Below, one piece after another: positions 1 to 8,738 of a stretch of 64,000 bases of DNA. The notes beneath the pieces were generated by a model. The model was not told the DNA's origin and did not search any database. It saw only the letters and a list, made by a program, of their open reading frames with translations. A program made the position numbers and the translations under genes. Origin of the DNA: Saprospiraceae bacterium (GTDB taxonomy: Bacteria; Bacteroidota; Bacteroidia; Chitinophagales; Saprospiraceae); NCBI GenBank assembly GCA_022842725.1, contig JALHOZ010000002.1, positions 124,001 through 188,000 of the forward strand, written 5' to 3'. Every line of letters starts with the position of its first letter. Position 1 is the first letter of the stretch.

Positions 1-1
1 A

Positions 2-883
2 GATGAAAACCTGGTTTCAGAAATTTTCGACAAACATCATATAACCCATGTTGTACACCTTGCAGCAGAATCTCATGTGGATCGAAGTATCAAAGATCCG
101 CTTATCTTTCTGAAAACCAATATATTAGGAACAGCTAATTTGCTTCAGGTTGCCAAAAAATATTGGAATGGCCACTATGATGGCAAACTTTTTTACCATG
201 TCAGCACGGATGAAGTGTATGGTTCATTGGAAATGAACGATCAAATGTTTACCGAAACTACACCGTATGATCCCCGTTCGCCGTATTCAGCATCCAAAGC
301 ATCTTCTGATCATTTGGTCAGGGCTTTTTATCATACCTACCACATGCCGGTAGTAATTTCAAACTGTAGTAATAATTACGGTCCCAATCATTTTCCTGAA
401 AAGTTGATTCCTTTGATCATTCACAATATCATAAACAAAAAACCATTACCGGTTTACGGAAAAGGAGAAAATGTGCGGGATTGGTTGTATGTGGAAGACC
501 ACGCAAGAGCCATAGATGTCATTCTCCATAATGGAAAGGCAGGTGAAACCTACAATATCGGTGGACATAATGAGTGGAAAAACATTGACATTGTTACTTT
601 TTTATGTGATGCAATGGATGAAAAACTCGGAAGAAAGACCGGTGAAAGCCGGGAATTGATCACTTATGTCACAGACAGAGCGGGACACGATCTGAGGTAT
701 GCTATTGACGCTTCCAAAATCAAAAACGAACTGGGTTGGGTTCCTCAGGAGACCTTTGAAACGGGCATAACCAAAACTATAGATTGGTACATGAACAATC
801 AGGAGTGGTTGGATCACGTTACATCAGGATCCTATAAGGAGTATTATGATATGATGTATGCGGATTCAGCAGATAAAAACTAA
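2..883 (+). CDS. rmlB: dTDP-glucose 4,6-dehydratase, 5' end cut by the window
   Basis: RmlB converts dTDP-glucose to dTDP-4-keto-6-deoxyglucose in the cytoplasm, the second step toward dTDP-rhamnose and related sugars. The frame is open from base 2, and the first visible residues contain [12 protein letters not shown], a hallmark of the family, so only the N-terminal Rossmann part is missing. The catalytic STDEVYG motif lies at about base 200, and the YSASK motif (Tyr and Lys of the short-chain dehydrogenase pair) at about base 284. It ends 3 bases before the next small gene and is followed by rmlA at 3626, which supplies its substrate. The rmlC and rmlD partners are not in the window, so the end product could be rhamnose or another 6-deoxy sugar. 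Confidence 0.95.
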   Translation, partial: DENLVSEIFDKHHITHVVHLAAESHVDRSIKDPLIFLKTNILGTANLLQVAKKYWNGHYDGKLFYHVSTDEVYGSLEMNDQMFTETTPYDPRSPYSASKASSDHLVRAFYHTYHMPVVISNCSNNYGPNHFPEKLIPLIIHNIINKKPLPVYGKGENVRDWLYVEDHARAIDVILHNGKAGETYNIGGHNEWKNIDIVTFLCDAMDEKLGRKTGESRELITYVTDRAGHDLRYAIDASKIKNELGWVPQETFETGITKTIDWYMNNQEWLDHVTSGSYKEYYDMMYADSADKN

Positions 884-886
884 ATC

Positions 887-1072
887 ATGTCAGAAAAACC
901 TAAAAAACCGCATGAATTGTTTGATGATCTCCTGGAAAAACAAAGAGAAATAAAAAAGAATCAGGGACTCGTATCCCTTGAAGAAGCAAGAGCATTGATT
1001 CAAAAACGAAAAGGTGCTGCCGCTATAAAAAAACAAAGGCCCGAAAAAGCACCTGATAATCAAAATCCTTAA
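887..1072 (+). CDS. small charged hypothetical protein
   Basis: This 61-residue protein is very rich in Lys, Glu and Arg and is predicted by eye to be mostly helical. It has no signal peptide, membrane segment or motif that I recognise. It sits with 3-base gaps between rmlB and the Wzz-like gene, which argues that it is a real, co-transcribed gene and not a chance ORF. A role beside the chain-length regulator is possible but is only a guess from position. Confidence 0.55.
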   Translation: MSEKPKKPHELFDDLLEKQREIKKNQGLVSLEEARALIQKRKGAAAIKKQRPEKAPDNQNP

Positions 1073-1075
1073 AAA

Positions 1076-2182
1076 ATGCAGGGTACAGACAAAAATATTC
1101 CTCCGGTAAATCCATCCGTCTATCCGCCGGAGGATGAAATCACTTTAAAAGAAATCATTGAAAAAATCCTTGAATTCTGGAGCGAAGTTTGGAGTAAAAA
1201 ATGGTGGATTATCTTATTTTCCATACCGTTTATAGTTTATTTCGGGTATAAAGCAAAAAATGAGCAAATTACGTATTCGGCAAAGTTGACCTATACCCTG
1301 AATGACGGAAGTGGTAGCGGCGGAGCTTTATCAGGTATTCTTGGATCTTTTGGATTGGGAAAAGGAGGAAAAGTAAATCTGGATAAAATTGTCGAATTGT
1401 CAAAATCCAGAAATATCCAACAAAAAGTTTTATTCCAAAAAGTGGAACTCGATACTTTTCCAGGCAAACCGGATTTTATTGCCAATCACATTATCGTTTT
1501 GCATAAATTAGATGAATTATGGACTAATAAAACAAAAGACTGGAAAGGATTTCGTTTTAAACATGGAAATATTTCAGAGTTTTCAGGAGAAGAATTGATG
1601 GCATTTAAAATGCTTTTTGGGAAAATTATTGGAGGTAAAAACGTAAAAAACAATATATTTTCTAATGGTTTTAATGAAGATACCGGGATTTTGACTTTGT
1701 CTGCAACCACAGCCGATGAAGAGTTATCGATTGAATATTGTAATTTGATTTATGATGAAATAAAACAATATTATCTTGTAAATTCCTCAAAAGGAAATAT
1801 GTCGACTTTTGAATTTGCAGAAGCTAAAAGTGATTCCATTTTCAGGACGATGCAGGCCAAGGAGTTTCAATTGGCAAAGTTTAATGATTCACACCGCAAT
1901 CTTACCGACCCGGGATTGCTTACGCAAAAAAAGATAATGGAAACTGAATTATTCAAACTCAAAAACATGTATGCTGAAGTAACCAAAAACAGAGAGTTGG
2001 CAGATTTTACGCTTTCTGCAGGAACACCGGACATTTCTATCATTGACGAACCTATTCCACCATTGGAACCGAATGCACCTTCCTTACTTATTGAACTGAT
2101 CAAAGGAGCTCTTTTAGGAGGATTACTTGCTTTGAGTTTTGTGTTGGGAAGAAAAATTGTATTGGATGCGATGAGAAATTGA
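1076..2182 (+). CDS. Wzz-like chain-length determinant protein
   Basis: This is an inner-membrane polysaccharide co-polymerase of the Wzz type, which sets O-antigen or capsule chain length. Of its 368 residues, a first membrane segment lies at about 43-58 (WWIILFSIPFIVYFGY). A long periplasmic region with a coiled-coil-like stretch follows, then a proline-rich segment (IIDEPIPPLEPNAPS) and a second membrane segment near 336-357. That topology and the proline segment before the last helix are the family hallmarks. It has no C-terminal kinase domain, unlike the Wzc-like gene at 11524. The start is ATG, 3 bases after the preceding small gene. It could serve a different polymer from the Wzc homologue. 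Confidence 0.85.
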   Translation: MQGTDKNIPPVNPSVYPPEDEITLKEIIEKILEFWSEVWSKKWWIILFSIPFIVYFGYKAKNEQITYSAKLTYTLNDGSGSGGALSGILGSFGLGKGGKVNLDKIVELSKSRNIQQKVLFQKVELDTFPGKPDFIANHIIVLHKLDELWTNKTKDWKGFRFKHGNISEFSGEELMAFKMLFGKIIGGKNVKNNIFSNGFNEDTGILTLSATTADEELSIEYCNLIYDEIKQYYLVNSSKGNMSTFEFAEAKSDSIFRTMQAKEFQLAKFNDSHRNLTDPGLLTQKKIMETELFKLKNMYAEVTKNRELADFTLSAGTPDISIIDEPIPPLEPNAPSLLIELIKGALLGGLLALSFVLGRKIVLDAMRN

Positions 2183-2185
2183 TTT

Positions 2186-2212
2186 TTTATAGTTTATAGT
2201 TTATAGTTTATT
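2186..2212. repeat. short tandem repeat (TTTATAG)n
   Basis: Three to four units of the 8-base motif TTTATAGT lie between the Wzz-like gene and the four-helix-bundle gene. The inverse sequence TAAACTATAAAC occurs near 2704-2716 on the other side of that small gene, so the gene is bracketed by inverted copies of about 12 bases. It appears related to the TTTAATG arrays elsewhere in the window. Confidence 0.7.
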
Positions 2213-2246
2213 GTTGATATTATATGTTTAAAAAAAATTACAAAGA

Positions 2247-2615
2247 ATGAAAGAATATAGTTTTGAAAAACTTGAAGTTTGGCAGTTATCCAGAAAATTA
2301 ACAGGTAAAATTTATATTTTGACATCTCATTTTCCGGAATCAGAAAAGTTCGGGATGACAAATCAAATCAGAAGAGCCGGAATATCAATAACTTCAAATA
2401 TTGCGGAAGGAACTTCAAGAAATTTATTTAAAGAAAAAATCAGATTTATTGAAATTTCATATTCAAGTCTGATGGAAGTTTTAAATTGTCTTATTATTTG
2501 TAATGATTTTGAATGGGTACCACAAAATGAATTTGAGCAATTGAGAAATGAAATTGACATAATTGCAAATAAATTAAGTGCGCTGAGAAAATCATTTACA
2601 GAACAAGCTAACTAA
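2247..2615 (+). CDS. four-helix-bundle protein (S23 / rRNA intervening-sequence family)
   Basis: This 122-residue protein has the family pattern SFEKLEVWQ, then FP..EKFGMTNQIRRA, then SNIAEGTSR and a final helix. The family was first seen encoded in 23S rRNA intervening sequences and is related to the Avd accessory proteins of diversity-generating retroelements; its cellular role is not settled. There is no rRNA or reverse transcriptase nearby. A clear paralogue sits at 10997. Both copies are surrounded by short repeats, unlike the operon genes around them, which suggests independent insertion. Confidence 0.85.
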   Translation: MKEYSFEKLEVWQLSRKLTGKIYILTSHFPESEKFGMTNQIRRAGISITSNIAEGTSRNLFKEKIRFIEISYSSLMEVLNCLIICNDFEWVPQNEFEQLRNEIDIIANKLSALRKSFTEQAN

Positions 2616-2746
2616 ATAGTATGAAATTATCTGGTTTCACGGTCTTTTTAATTGAATCTTAATATAAATAGATATACAATCAATTTTCAGCTTTCAATAT
2701 AACTAAACTATAAACTTTTAACCTTAAACAAAAAAATTTTCAACTT

Positions 2747-3325
2747 TTGTTTTCCTTTTTTAAACACGAATCTTCTTACGTTGACGATAATTGCACTATC
2801 GGCGACGATACAAAAATATGGCATTTCTGTCATATTATGACGGGCTCCGTGATAGGCAAAAATTGTAATATCGGCCAAAATGTTGTGGTTTCACCGGGTG
2901 TGATTTTAGGAGATAATGTCAAGGTTCAGAATAATGTATCCATCTATACCGGTGTAATTTGTGAAGATGATGTTTTTTTGGGACCTTCCTGTGTTTTTAC
3001 CAATGTGATCAATCCACGAAGTGCAGTCAACCGAAAAAATGAATATCAAAAAACCACAGTAGGCAAAGGAGCGAGTATTGGTGCCAATGCTACCATTGTC
3101 TGCGGAAATGATATCGGAAAATATGCTTTTATCGGAGCCGGAGCCGTAGTGACCAGGATGGTACCGGATTATGCGTTGATCGTCGGAAACCCTGGAAAAC
3201 AGATAGGTTGGATGAGTGAATACGGCCAACGTCTGCATTTTGATGAAAATGGAATGGCAGTTTGTTCTGAAAGCGGAGAATCATATGAACTGAAAGATGG
3301 AAAGGTCAAAAAGAATAACCACTAA
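2747..3325 (+). CDS. wlbB: UDP-sugar N-acetyltransferase, WlbB/WbpD type (left-handed beta helix)
   Basis: In the known pathway WlbB/WbpD acetylates the 3-amino group of UDP-2-acetamido-3-amino-glucuronate. The opening HESSYVDDNCTIGDDTKIWHF matches that subfamily, followed by hexapeptide repeats (IG.N..IG.N.VV, GDNVKVQNNVSIY) and the IVGNPGKQIGW ending of the helix. The length of 192 residues is typical. The start is TTG at 2747, chosen because homologues begin close to this point. The stop codon TAA lies inside the intergenic repeat motif ACCACTAAGG. A remnant of wlbA, its usual neighbour, lies just downstream at 3493, and an intact wlbA-type gene is at 57304. An aminotransferase (wlbC/wbpE) is not in the window. 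Confidence 0.88.
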   Translation: MFSFFKHESSYVDDNCTIGDDTKIWHFCHIMTGSVIGKNCNIGQNVVVSPGVILGDNVKVQNNVSIYTGVICEDDVFLGPSCVFTNVINPRSAVNRKNEYQKTTVGKGASIGANATIVCGNDIGKYAFIGAGAVVTRMVPDYALIVGNPGKQIGWMSEYGQRLHFDENGMAVCSESGESYELKDGKVKKNNH

Positions 3326-3382
3326 GGACTTAAAAAACACGAAGAAAACTTTTAGTGAACTAAGTGAACTTAGTGGTTTAAA
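3318..3382. repeat. ACCACTAAG / CTTAGTGGT repeat pair
   Basis: An ACCACTAAGGAC unit starts inside the end of wlbB, and an inverted partner ACTTAGTGGT ends near 3380. These are single copies of the repeat that forms long arrays further right. Just beyond it, 3423-3438 is a small palindrome (AACTAA, 4-base loop, TTAGTT). Nothing else is visible before the remnant at 3493. Confidence 0.75.
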
Positions 3383-3492
3383 AAATGTACCAATGGGTCT
3401 TTTATAAATAGTCATTTAAAAAAACTAATTGGTTAGTTTATAACAATTAGTATTAATCAAAAAGTGTATGAACATTATCATTGGACAAAAGA

Positions 3493-3624
3493 ATGTATAA
3501 TACTTCAGATAAAAAATTTTCCCTTATAGGCGCTGCCGGTTTTGTAGCTCCCCGGCACATAAATAACATGAGTAATCATCAACTCATCAAATATCAACTT
3601 ATCAAACTATCAACGCATCAATAA
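3493..3624 (+). pseudogene. 5' remnant of a wlbA-like sugar dehydrogenase
   Basis: This 43-codon open frame starts with ATG, and its first half reads KKFSLIGAAGFVAPRHINNM. That aligns position by position with the N-terminus of the intact wlbA-type gene at 57304 (KKFALIGAAGYIAPRHMKAI), including the glycine-rich NAD motif. After about base 3567 the homology stops and the DNA becomes a repetitive stretch of ATCAACT/TATCAA units until the TAA stop, so the rest of the gene has been replaced by repeat-like sequence. It lies directly before rmlA and after wlbB, the expected place for a wlbA gene. It is most likely a non-functional scrap. Confidence 0.75.
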
Positions 3625-3625
3625 A

Positions 3626-4492
3626 ATGAAAGGTATTATCCTCGCCGGCGGTTCCGGAACCCGACTTTACCCGATTACAAAAGCCATCAGTAAACAATTG
3701 ATGCCAATATACGACAAACCGATGATTTATTATCCGTTGTCGATATTGATGCTTTCAGGGATCAAAGATATTCTGATTATCACTACTCCTGAAGATCAGG
3801 CAGGATTTATACGTCTTTTGGGTGACGGAAGCGAACTCGGATGTCATTTTTCGTATGCGGTTCAGGAAGTTCCCAATGGATTGGCACAGGCATTTGTCAT
3901 CGGAGCTGATTTTGTCGGAAATGATTCCTCCTGTCTCGTGCTGGGTGATAATATATTTTACGGATCAGGGCTGAGCAGGCTTTTGCAGGACAGTGCCATG
4001 ATAAATGATGGAGCGAGAGTTTTTGCCTATCATGTCAATGATCCCGAACGATATGGTGTGGTGGAATTTGATGATAACAAAAAAGCTATTTCCATAGAAG
4101 AAAAACCCTCACAACCAAAAACAGATTTTGCTGTTCCGGGTTTGTATTATTACGACAATAATGTGGTGGATATAGCCAAAAACATACAACCTTCAGCCCG
4201 CGGAGAATATGAAATTACCACGGTAAATCAATATTATCTCGATCAGGGCAAACTGTCTGTTGGTATTATGGACAGAGGAATCGCCTGGTTGGATACCGGT
4301 ACATTTGATTCTTTACATGATGCATCAGAATTTGTCCGGGTGATCGAAAAACGACAAGGATATAAAATCGGTTGTATCGAAGAAATAGCCTGGAGAATGG
4401 GTTTTATTGATGCCGGCCAATTAGAAAAACTGGCTTCACCGCTTCTGAAAAGCGGATACGGTGAATATCTCATCAAAATATTAAAAAAATAG
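3626..4492 (+). CDS. rmlA: glucose-1-phosphate thymidylyltransferase
   Basis: RmlA joins glucose-1-phosphate and dTTP to give dTDP-glucose, the substrate of RmlB. The sequence opens with the nucleotidyltransferase signature [19 protein letters not shown] at residues 6-24 and continues with [18 protein letters not shown] (metal-binding Asp) and IEEKP. The length of 288 residues matches the family, and the RAF-like C-terminal part is complete. The start is ATG, one base after the wlbA remnant ends. ribA follows after 2 bases. It is separated from rmlB by the Wzz, four-helix-bundle and wlbB genes, an unusual order that fits the rearrangement signs around it. Confidence 0.96.
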   Translation: MKGIILAGGSGTRLYPITKAISKQLMPIYDKPMIYYPLSILMLSGIKDILIITTPEDQAGFIRLLGDGSELGCHFSYAVQEVPNGLAQAFVIGADFVGNDSSCLVLGDNIFYGSGLSRLLQDSAMINDGARVFAYHVNDPERYGVVEFDDNKKAISIEEKPSQPKTDFAVPGLYYYDNNVVDIAKNIQPSARGEYEITTVNQYYLDQGKLSVGIMDRGIAWLDTGTFDSLHDASEFVRVIEKRQGYKIGCIEEIAWRMGFIDAGQLEKLASPLLKSGYGEYLIKILKK

Positions 4493-4494
4493 AA

Positions 4495-5091
4495 GTGGCA
4501 GACATCATATTACAGGGCGAAGCCAACATTCCGACCAAATACGGTGAATTCCGGATGCGGGCTTATTCCTGTTCGGAGACAGATTATGTCCCGACCATTG
4601 TTTTGCTCAACGACCGCACCAAACTGGACAAACCCGTTCACGTAAGGATCCACAGCGAATGTATCACCGGAGATTTGTTCGGGAGTATGAAGTGTGAGTG
4701 CGGAGAACAGCTTGATCTTTCGATGAAAATCATCAGTGAAGAAGGTGGGCTCATCATCTACCTTCGTCAGGAAGGCAGAGGTATTGGTATCATCAACAAA
4801 CTTCATGCCTACAGACAGCAGGAAAAAGGATTGGATACCATTGAAGCCAATAAAATTCTGGGGTTTGAAATCGATTCGCGGAGATATGATACAGCGATCA
4901 ATATTCTCAAACAACTGAATATACACAACATCATTTTACTGACCAACAATCCCGAAAAACTCAGCGCACTTAAAGAAGCAGGTTTTGAATCGGTAGAAAG
5001 AAAGTCTTTGATCATCACGCCCAAAAAAGAAAACAAAGGTTATCTTAAAACCAAAAAGGATAAAATGGGCCACGACGTGGAAGTCGAGTAG
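4495..5091 (+). CDS. ribA: GTP cyclohydrolase II
   Basis: RibA opens the imidazole ring of GTP, the first step of riboflavin synthesis. The zinc site is visible as Cys56, Cys67 and Cys69 in SECITGDLFGSMKCECG, followed by YLRQEGRGIG and the C-terminal LLTNNPEK motif. At 198 residues it is the stand-alone form without the RibB domain. The start is GTG, 2 bases after rmlA, so it appears translationally coupled to a sugar-nucleotide gene. Nothing in the sequence suggests a changed function, so it is either a metabolic gene carried in the locus or the source of flavin or a GTP-derived compound for a modification. Confidence 0.93.
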   Translation: MADIILQGEANIPTKYGEFRMRAYSCSETDYVPTIVLLNDRTKLDKPVHVRIHSECITGDLFGSMKCECGEQLDLSMKIISEEGGLIIYLRQEGRGIGIINKLHAYRQQEKGLDTIEANKILGFEIDSRRYDTAINILKQLNIHNIILLTNNPEKLSALKEAGFESVERKSLIITPKKENKGYLKTKKDKMGHDVEVE

Positions 5092-5190
5092 TTTGGTTTT
5101 AATATTTTAGTCTTTCTGTAAAAAATCGTTAAAAGGTATGATTAAGAGAGCTGAATTAAATGAGGACTTTTTCCTGGGATTCACGCTTAA

Positions 5191-5484
5191 AAGGTAGAAA
5201 GAAATACGATTGAAGCCAATCTTTTGAGCCTTTTTACAGACAAAACGCTTGCTGTAAACCAGATTTATAATGTTGCCTGCGGTGGGAGAACAAGCCTCAA
5301 TCAGCTCTGGGACATGATATGTGAAGTTAACGGTTGCAGCCTCTCAGCTAATCATGGCCCTAACAGAGAAGGAGATATCCCTCACAGTCTTACGGATGTG
5401 GGAAAGGCCAGAGAGTTGTTAGGATATAAAGGGAAAATATTATTGAAGGAAGGATTGAATAAGACATTACCTTTTTTAAAATAG
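5191..5484 (+). pseudogene. 3' remnant of a wbpP-like UDP-HexNAc 4-epimerase
   Basis: From GAAGCCAAT at 5212 the frame reads EANLLSLFTD, VNQIYNVACG, TSLNQLWDMI, NHGPNREGDIPHSL and DVGKARELLGY, which parallels the last third of the intact epimerase at 62380-63342. By eye the DNA is roughly three quarters identical. Weaker similarity runs back to about 5170 (GGGATTCACG against the RDFTYV region) but is broken by a stop at 5195-5197 in another frame. No N-terminal domain, NAD motif or catalytic Tyr/Lys is present, so it cannot be an active epimerase. With the wlbA scrap at 3493 it brackets rmlA and ribA. Confidence 0.85.
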
Positions 5485-5624
5485 AATTTCTGTATTAAAC
5501 AGATTATAGATTTGTAAAGCTAAAAAGGGTCTAACCATTTGATTTTAAGTGTAACTCAATACATAATGAAACTTTTTAAAAAATACAATTGTTTGCATAT
5601 TTACATCATCAATTCATCTCAACA

Positions 5625-5849
5625 ATGTTGACATCATATATTACAAGAGACCCTAAAATTTTGGGTGGAAAACCAATTATTAAAAATACAAGAATCAGTG
5701 TAGAGCTGATTATGAGAAAATTTGCTAATGGGTATACAATGGAAGAATTATTGAAAAATTATCCTCATTTGAAGAAAGAACAAATAGAGGCCTGTTTTGA
5801 GTATAGCGCCAATGTTCTTGCCAATGAAGAATTTTTTGAAATTGTATGA
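5625..5849 (+). CDS. DUF433 family antitoxin
   Basis: This is a small DNA-binding-type protein of the DUF433 (VapB45-like) family, recognised by ITRDPKILGGKPIIKNTRISVELI and the following GYTMEELLKNYPHL helix pair. I start it at ATG 5625 because homologues begin just before the ITRDP motif; a longer TTG start at 5589 adds 12 residues with no family support. The stop overlaps the start of the next gene (ATGA), the classic coupling of a toxin-antitoxin pair. It probably represses its own promoter. It is unrelated to polysaccharide synthesis. Confidence 0.85.
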   Translation: MLTSYITRDPKILGGKPIIKNTRISVELIMRKFANGYTMEELLKNYPHLKKEQIEACFEYSANVLANEEFFEIV

Positions 5850-6193
5850 TTTTGTTTGATGAAAATATTGAACAATATTGGATACTTCAAGCGATTCAGC
5901 ACAATTTACCGTTTATCTCTGTAAGAGATAGTTATTCTGGAGTTTCTGACATAGACGTCATAGAAATTGCCCGAAAGAACAAAGCATTGGTTATAACAGA
6001 GGACAAAGATTTTGGAGAATTGGTTTTTGCACATGGTATTACCAATGTTTCCGTGATGTTAATCAGATACGATAAACCCGATTATCATCAAATACAAACA
6101 ATCTTCCTGGAGATAATTACAAAATATAATAATAACTCAGGCACAAAGTTTATGGTTCTAAGTGGTAAAGGATTACGGGTTAGGGAATTATAA
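5846..6193 (+). CDS. DUF5615 family PIN-like toxin
   Basis: This 115-residue PIN-like protein is the usual partner of DUF433 antitoxins and is presumed to be an RNase. Acidic residues typical of the fold are visible: FDEN at 4-7, VSDID near 33-37 and ITEDKDFGEL near 51-60. It overlaps the antitoxin by 4 bases. The 236 bases after it show no gene; a TGGTTCAAATTCC stretch near 6319-6333 resembles a tRNA T-loop but has no matching stem. The pair sits in the region of gene scraps, as toxin-antitoxin cargo often does at rearrangement points. Confidence 0.85.
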   Translation: MILFDENIEQYWILQAIQHNLPFISVRDSYSGVSDIDVIEIARKNKALVITEDKDFGELVFAHGITNVSVMLIRYDKPDYHQIQTIFLEIITKYNNNSGTKFMVLSGKGLRVREL

Positions 6194-6429
6194 AATCTAG
6201 GTAAATAGCCAGGGAAGAAATCCGAGGTTAAATGAATACGTTTATTGATTTTATCATGATTTTTGTCAAAAATAACAAAAATTGAGCCTGCCAAGCTGAA
6301 AGCATGGACAAAATCTGTGGTTCAAATTCCGTGAAGTCGTGAAATGCATCCTCTTGATTATAGTAAGATGATAAAAAACAGAAGTCTCAACAACGACAAA
6401 TAATTTAATTTTTTCTTTAACAATTATTT

Positions 6430-7713
6430 ATGCAACATAAAATAGCCATCATCGGCTTGGGATATGTGGGATTGCCATTAGCGGTTGAATTTGCTAAAAA
6501 ATATCCCGTCATTGGGTTTGATATCAATCAGAAACGAATCGATGAATTGAATCAGGGCAAAGACTTTACCCTCGAAGTTGAAGATGATCTTCTCAGGGAA
6601 GTTTTGGCTTCGTCAAAAGATTTTGATCAGGATGGTTTGTTTGTCACTACAAATCTTGATGACCTTCATGTTTGTAATACCTTCATCGTGACAGTTCCTA
6701 CTCCAACAGACAAAAACAACAGACCTGTACTGACGCCGCTCTATAAAGCCAGTGAATCCGTTGGAAAAGTATTGAAAAAAGGGGATTATGTCATTTACGA
6801 ATCCACCGTTTATCCCGGTGTGACAGAAGACGAATGTGTCCCGGTATTGGAGAAAATGTCAGGATTAAAGATGAACGAAGACTTTTTTGTCGGGTATAGT
6901 CCGGAACGAATCAATCCCGGTGACAAAGAACATACCGTATCCAAAATATTGAAGGTAACTTCCGGATCAACCCCGGAAGCAGCAACTGTCATTGACCAAT
7001 TGTATAATTCTGTGATCACTGCCGGCACGTTTAAAGCAGCTTCCATTAAAGTAGCGGAGGCAGCTAAAGTGATTGAAAACAGTCAGCGCGATATCAATAT
7101 TGCCTTTGTCAACGAACTATCAAAAATTTTCAACCGCTTAGGTATCGATACCCATGAAGTATTGGAAGCGGCAGGAACCAAATGGAATTTCCTTCCGTTT
7201 AAACCAGGGCTTGTTGGTGGACATTGTATCGGTGTGGACCCATACTATCTGGCCCAAAAAGCACAGGAAGTGGGATATCATCCTGAAATCATTCTGGCTG
7301 GAAGAAGGCTCAATGACAGCATGGGTCAACACGTCGCCACGGAAGTGATTAAACTTATGGTCAAAAAAGATATTCCCGTCAAGGGAAGCAATATCCTGAT
7401 GCTGGGCATTACCTTTAAAGAAAATTGTCCGGATATAAGGAATACAAAGGCCATAGATATCTACCATGAACTAAAAACTTACGACCTGAATGTTGATATT
7501 TATGATCCTTGGGCCAGTGTGGAAGAGGTTTTTCATGAATACGGTATCCACTCCCTGACAGCCCTTCCGGACACAACATACGATGCTGTCATTTTGGCGG
7601 TTTCCCATAAGACATTTGGCTCGCTGTCGATCGGGGCACTTAAAAAGTCAAAAAGTATCGTTTATGATGCAAAAGCATTTTTACCCAAAGAAACCGTGGA
7701 TGGAAGGTTATAA
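6430..7713 (+). CDS. tviB: UDP-N-acetyl-hexosamine 6-dehydrogenase, TviB/WbpO type
   Basis: The family oxidises C6 of UDP-GlcNAc or UDP-GalNAc twice with NAD to give the uronic acid. The N-terminal GLGYVGLP motif (9-16) binds [15 protein letters not shown] and [15 protein letters not shown] are family blocks, and the catalytic Cys266 sits in [15 protein letters not shown]. The match to Vi-antigen TviB continues through [12 protein letters not shown]. The length of 427 residues is usual. With the wbpP/tviC-type epimerase at 62380 it could supply UDP-GalNAcA; with wlbA, wlbB and the 2-epimerase it could instead feed the di-N-acetyl-uronate pathway. Which substrate it uses cannot be read from the sequence. 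Confidence 0.93.
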   Translation: MQHKIAIIGLGYVGLPLAVEFAKKYPVIGFDINQKRIDELNQGKDFTLEVEDDLLREVLASSKDFDQDGLFVTTNLDDLHVCNTFIVTVPTPTDKNNRPVLTPLYKASESVGKVLKKGDYVIYESTVYPGVTEDECVPVLEKMSGLKMNEDFFVGYSPERINPGDKEHTVSKILKVTSGSTPEAATVIDQLYNSVITAGTFKAASIKVAEAAKVIENSQRDINIAFVNELSKIFNRLGIDTHEVLEAAGTKWNFLPFKPGLVGGHCIGVDPYYLAQKAQEVGYHPEIILAGRRLNDSMGQHVATEVIKLMVKKDIPVKGSNILMLGITFKENCPDIRNTKAIDIYHELKTYDLNVDIYDPWASVEEVFHEYGIHSLTALPDTTYDAVILAVSHKTFGSLSIGALKKSKSIVYDAKAFLPKETVDGRL

Positions 7714-7903
7714 AACTTATGGTGGCTGAAAAATAAATATTTTTGGCCTTGTTCCGGCATGTTAACAAAACGGCGTGTCAAACAGATGGTAAGCCTCATC
7801 ACATCAACACCAAAATTTCCGTTATACTTGTTCCGGAAAGAAAATGGGTTATAACCTGATTTTAATATTAATTATACCTGAATTCAGCCAAAAATATTAC
7901 TTT

Positions 7904-7937
7904 TTTGAACTGAATCCAAATTTTATCATTACTTTTG
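7904..7937 (+). promoter_or_regulatory. candidate Bacteroidota promoter
   Basis: TTTG at 7904-7907 and TACTTTTG at 7930-7937, 22 bases apart, match the Bacteroidota -33 TTTG and -7 TAnnTTTG pattern. The ATG of the outer-membrane protein follows at 7959. The rest of 7714-7958 shows no gene. Confidence 0.45.
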
Positions 7938-7958
7938 TCTTTAATTTTATCATCAAAA

Positions 7959-8738
7959 ATGAATATCATGAGAAAAAATTATATTTTTATCATATTATGT
8001 TGTTTTTTGTCAGTATCGGCGTTTTCTCAATCCTGGACATTAAAAGAACCATATCTGCTCAATTTTAAAAACAGACATGAAGTCAGTTTATTTGCAGGGA
8101 TGGCATCTTACAGCGGAGATTTAAATACGGTGACCGATGAAAATCTGAGTTACTTATCTGAAGTACATACCGCGGTGGGTCTGGGTTATACTTTAAACGT
8201 AATCAATCAATTATCCGTGAGTTTAGGTTATTTTACAACCAAAATATCAGGAGATGATGCTAATTATGCTGATTTTGAGCATCAAAGAAGAGGATTTTCT
8301 TTTACCAACCGGATTCACGAATTTGCAGTCAGGTTCGATTATGAACCTTTTCAATGGCAGAATTCAAAGTTTATGCCTTACGTTTTGGGAGGTGTAGGAT
8401 TGGTGACCGGAAATGCAAATACAGATTTTGAGAGTGGAAATTATTTGGGCCGATGGGATAGTAAAATCGAACAAGATATTCAAAACAAAAAAAATACCTC
8501 TTTGTCAATACCTTTGGGACTTGGTATCAGATATTATGCTACCAGCAATGTTTCTATTAAATTGGAAGGATCATTCAGAGTTGGTATGAATGATTATCTG
8601 GATGGAGTGAGTGCAGGCGGAAAACCTTCTGCTGATTCATTCGGAACTGCCGGTTTGAGTATCGTTTATGGTTTTGGTCAGGCACCTTCCAAAGAGAAGG
8701 TTATTCAGGTCAAACCTACTGCTCCTTTGAATCAATAA
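7959..8738 (+). CDS. outer-membrane beta-barrel protein (DUF6089-like)
   Basis: A signal peptide is visible (MRKNYIFIILCCFLSVSAFSQ) once the start is placed at ATG 7959; the TTG at 7935 would put extra residues in front of it and lies inside the promoter box. The mature part opens HEVSLFAGMASYSGDLN and shows alternating aromatic strands (VGLGYTLN, LSVSLGYF, FAVRFDYEP, MPYVLGGVGL, LGLGIRYYA, IKLEGSFRV) typical of an 8- to 10-strand barrel. The resemblance to the Bacteroidota DUF6089 family is by memory only. It precedes the export genes but shares no obvious function with them; a structural or assembly role in the outer membrane is likely. Confidence 0.75.
   Translation: MNIMRKNYIFIILCCFLSVSAFSQSWTLKEPYLLNFKNRHEVSLFAGMASYSGDLNTVTDENLSYLSEVHTAVGLGYTLNVINQLSVSLGYFTTKISGDDANYADFEHQRRGFSFTNRIHEFAVRFDYEPFQWQNSKFMPYVLGGVGLVTGNANTDFESGNYLGRWDSKIEQDIQNKKNTSLSIPLGLGIRYYATSNVSIKLEGSFRVGMNDYLDGVSAGGKPSADSFGTAGLSIVYGFGQAPSKEKVIQVKPTAPLNQ

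Noticed and set aside
2247-2615. Four-helix-bundle genes as Avd of a diversity-generating retroelement
   Set aside because: No reverse transcriptase, template repeat or variable C-type lectin gene is visible in the window.
6319-6345. tRNA-like T-loop (GGTTCAAATTCC) after the PIN-like toxin
   Set aside because: The bases on each side do not pair into a T-stem and no acceptor or anticodon arm can be drawn, so it is not a tRNA or a convincing tRNA fragment.
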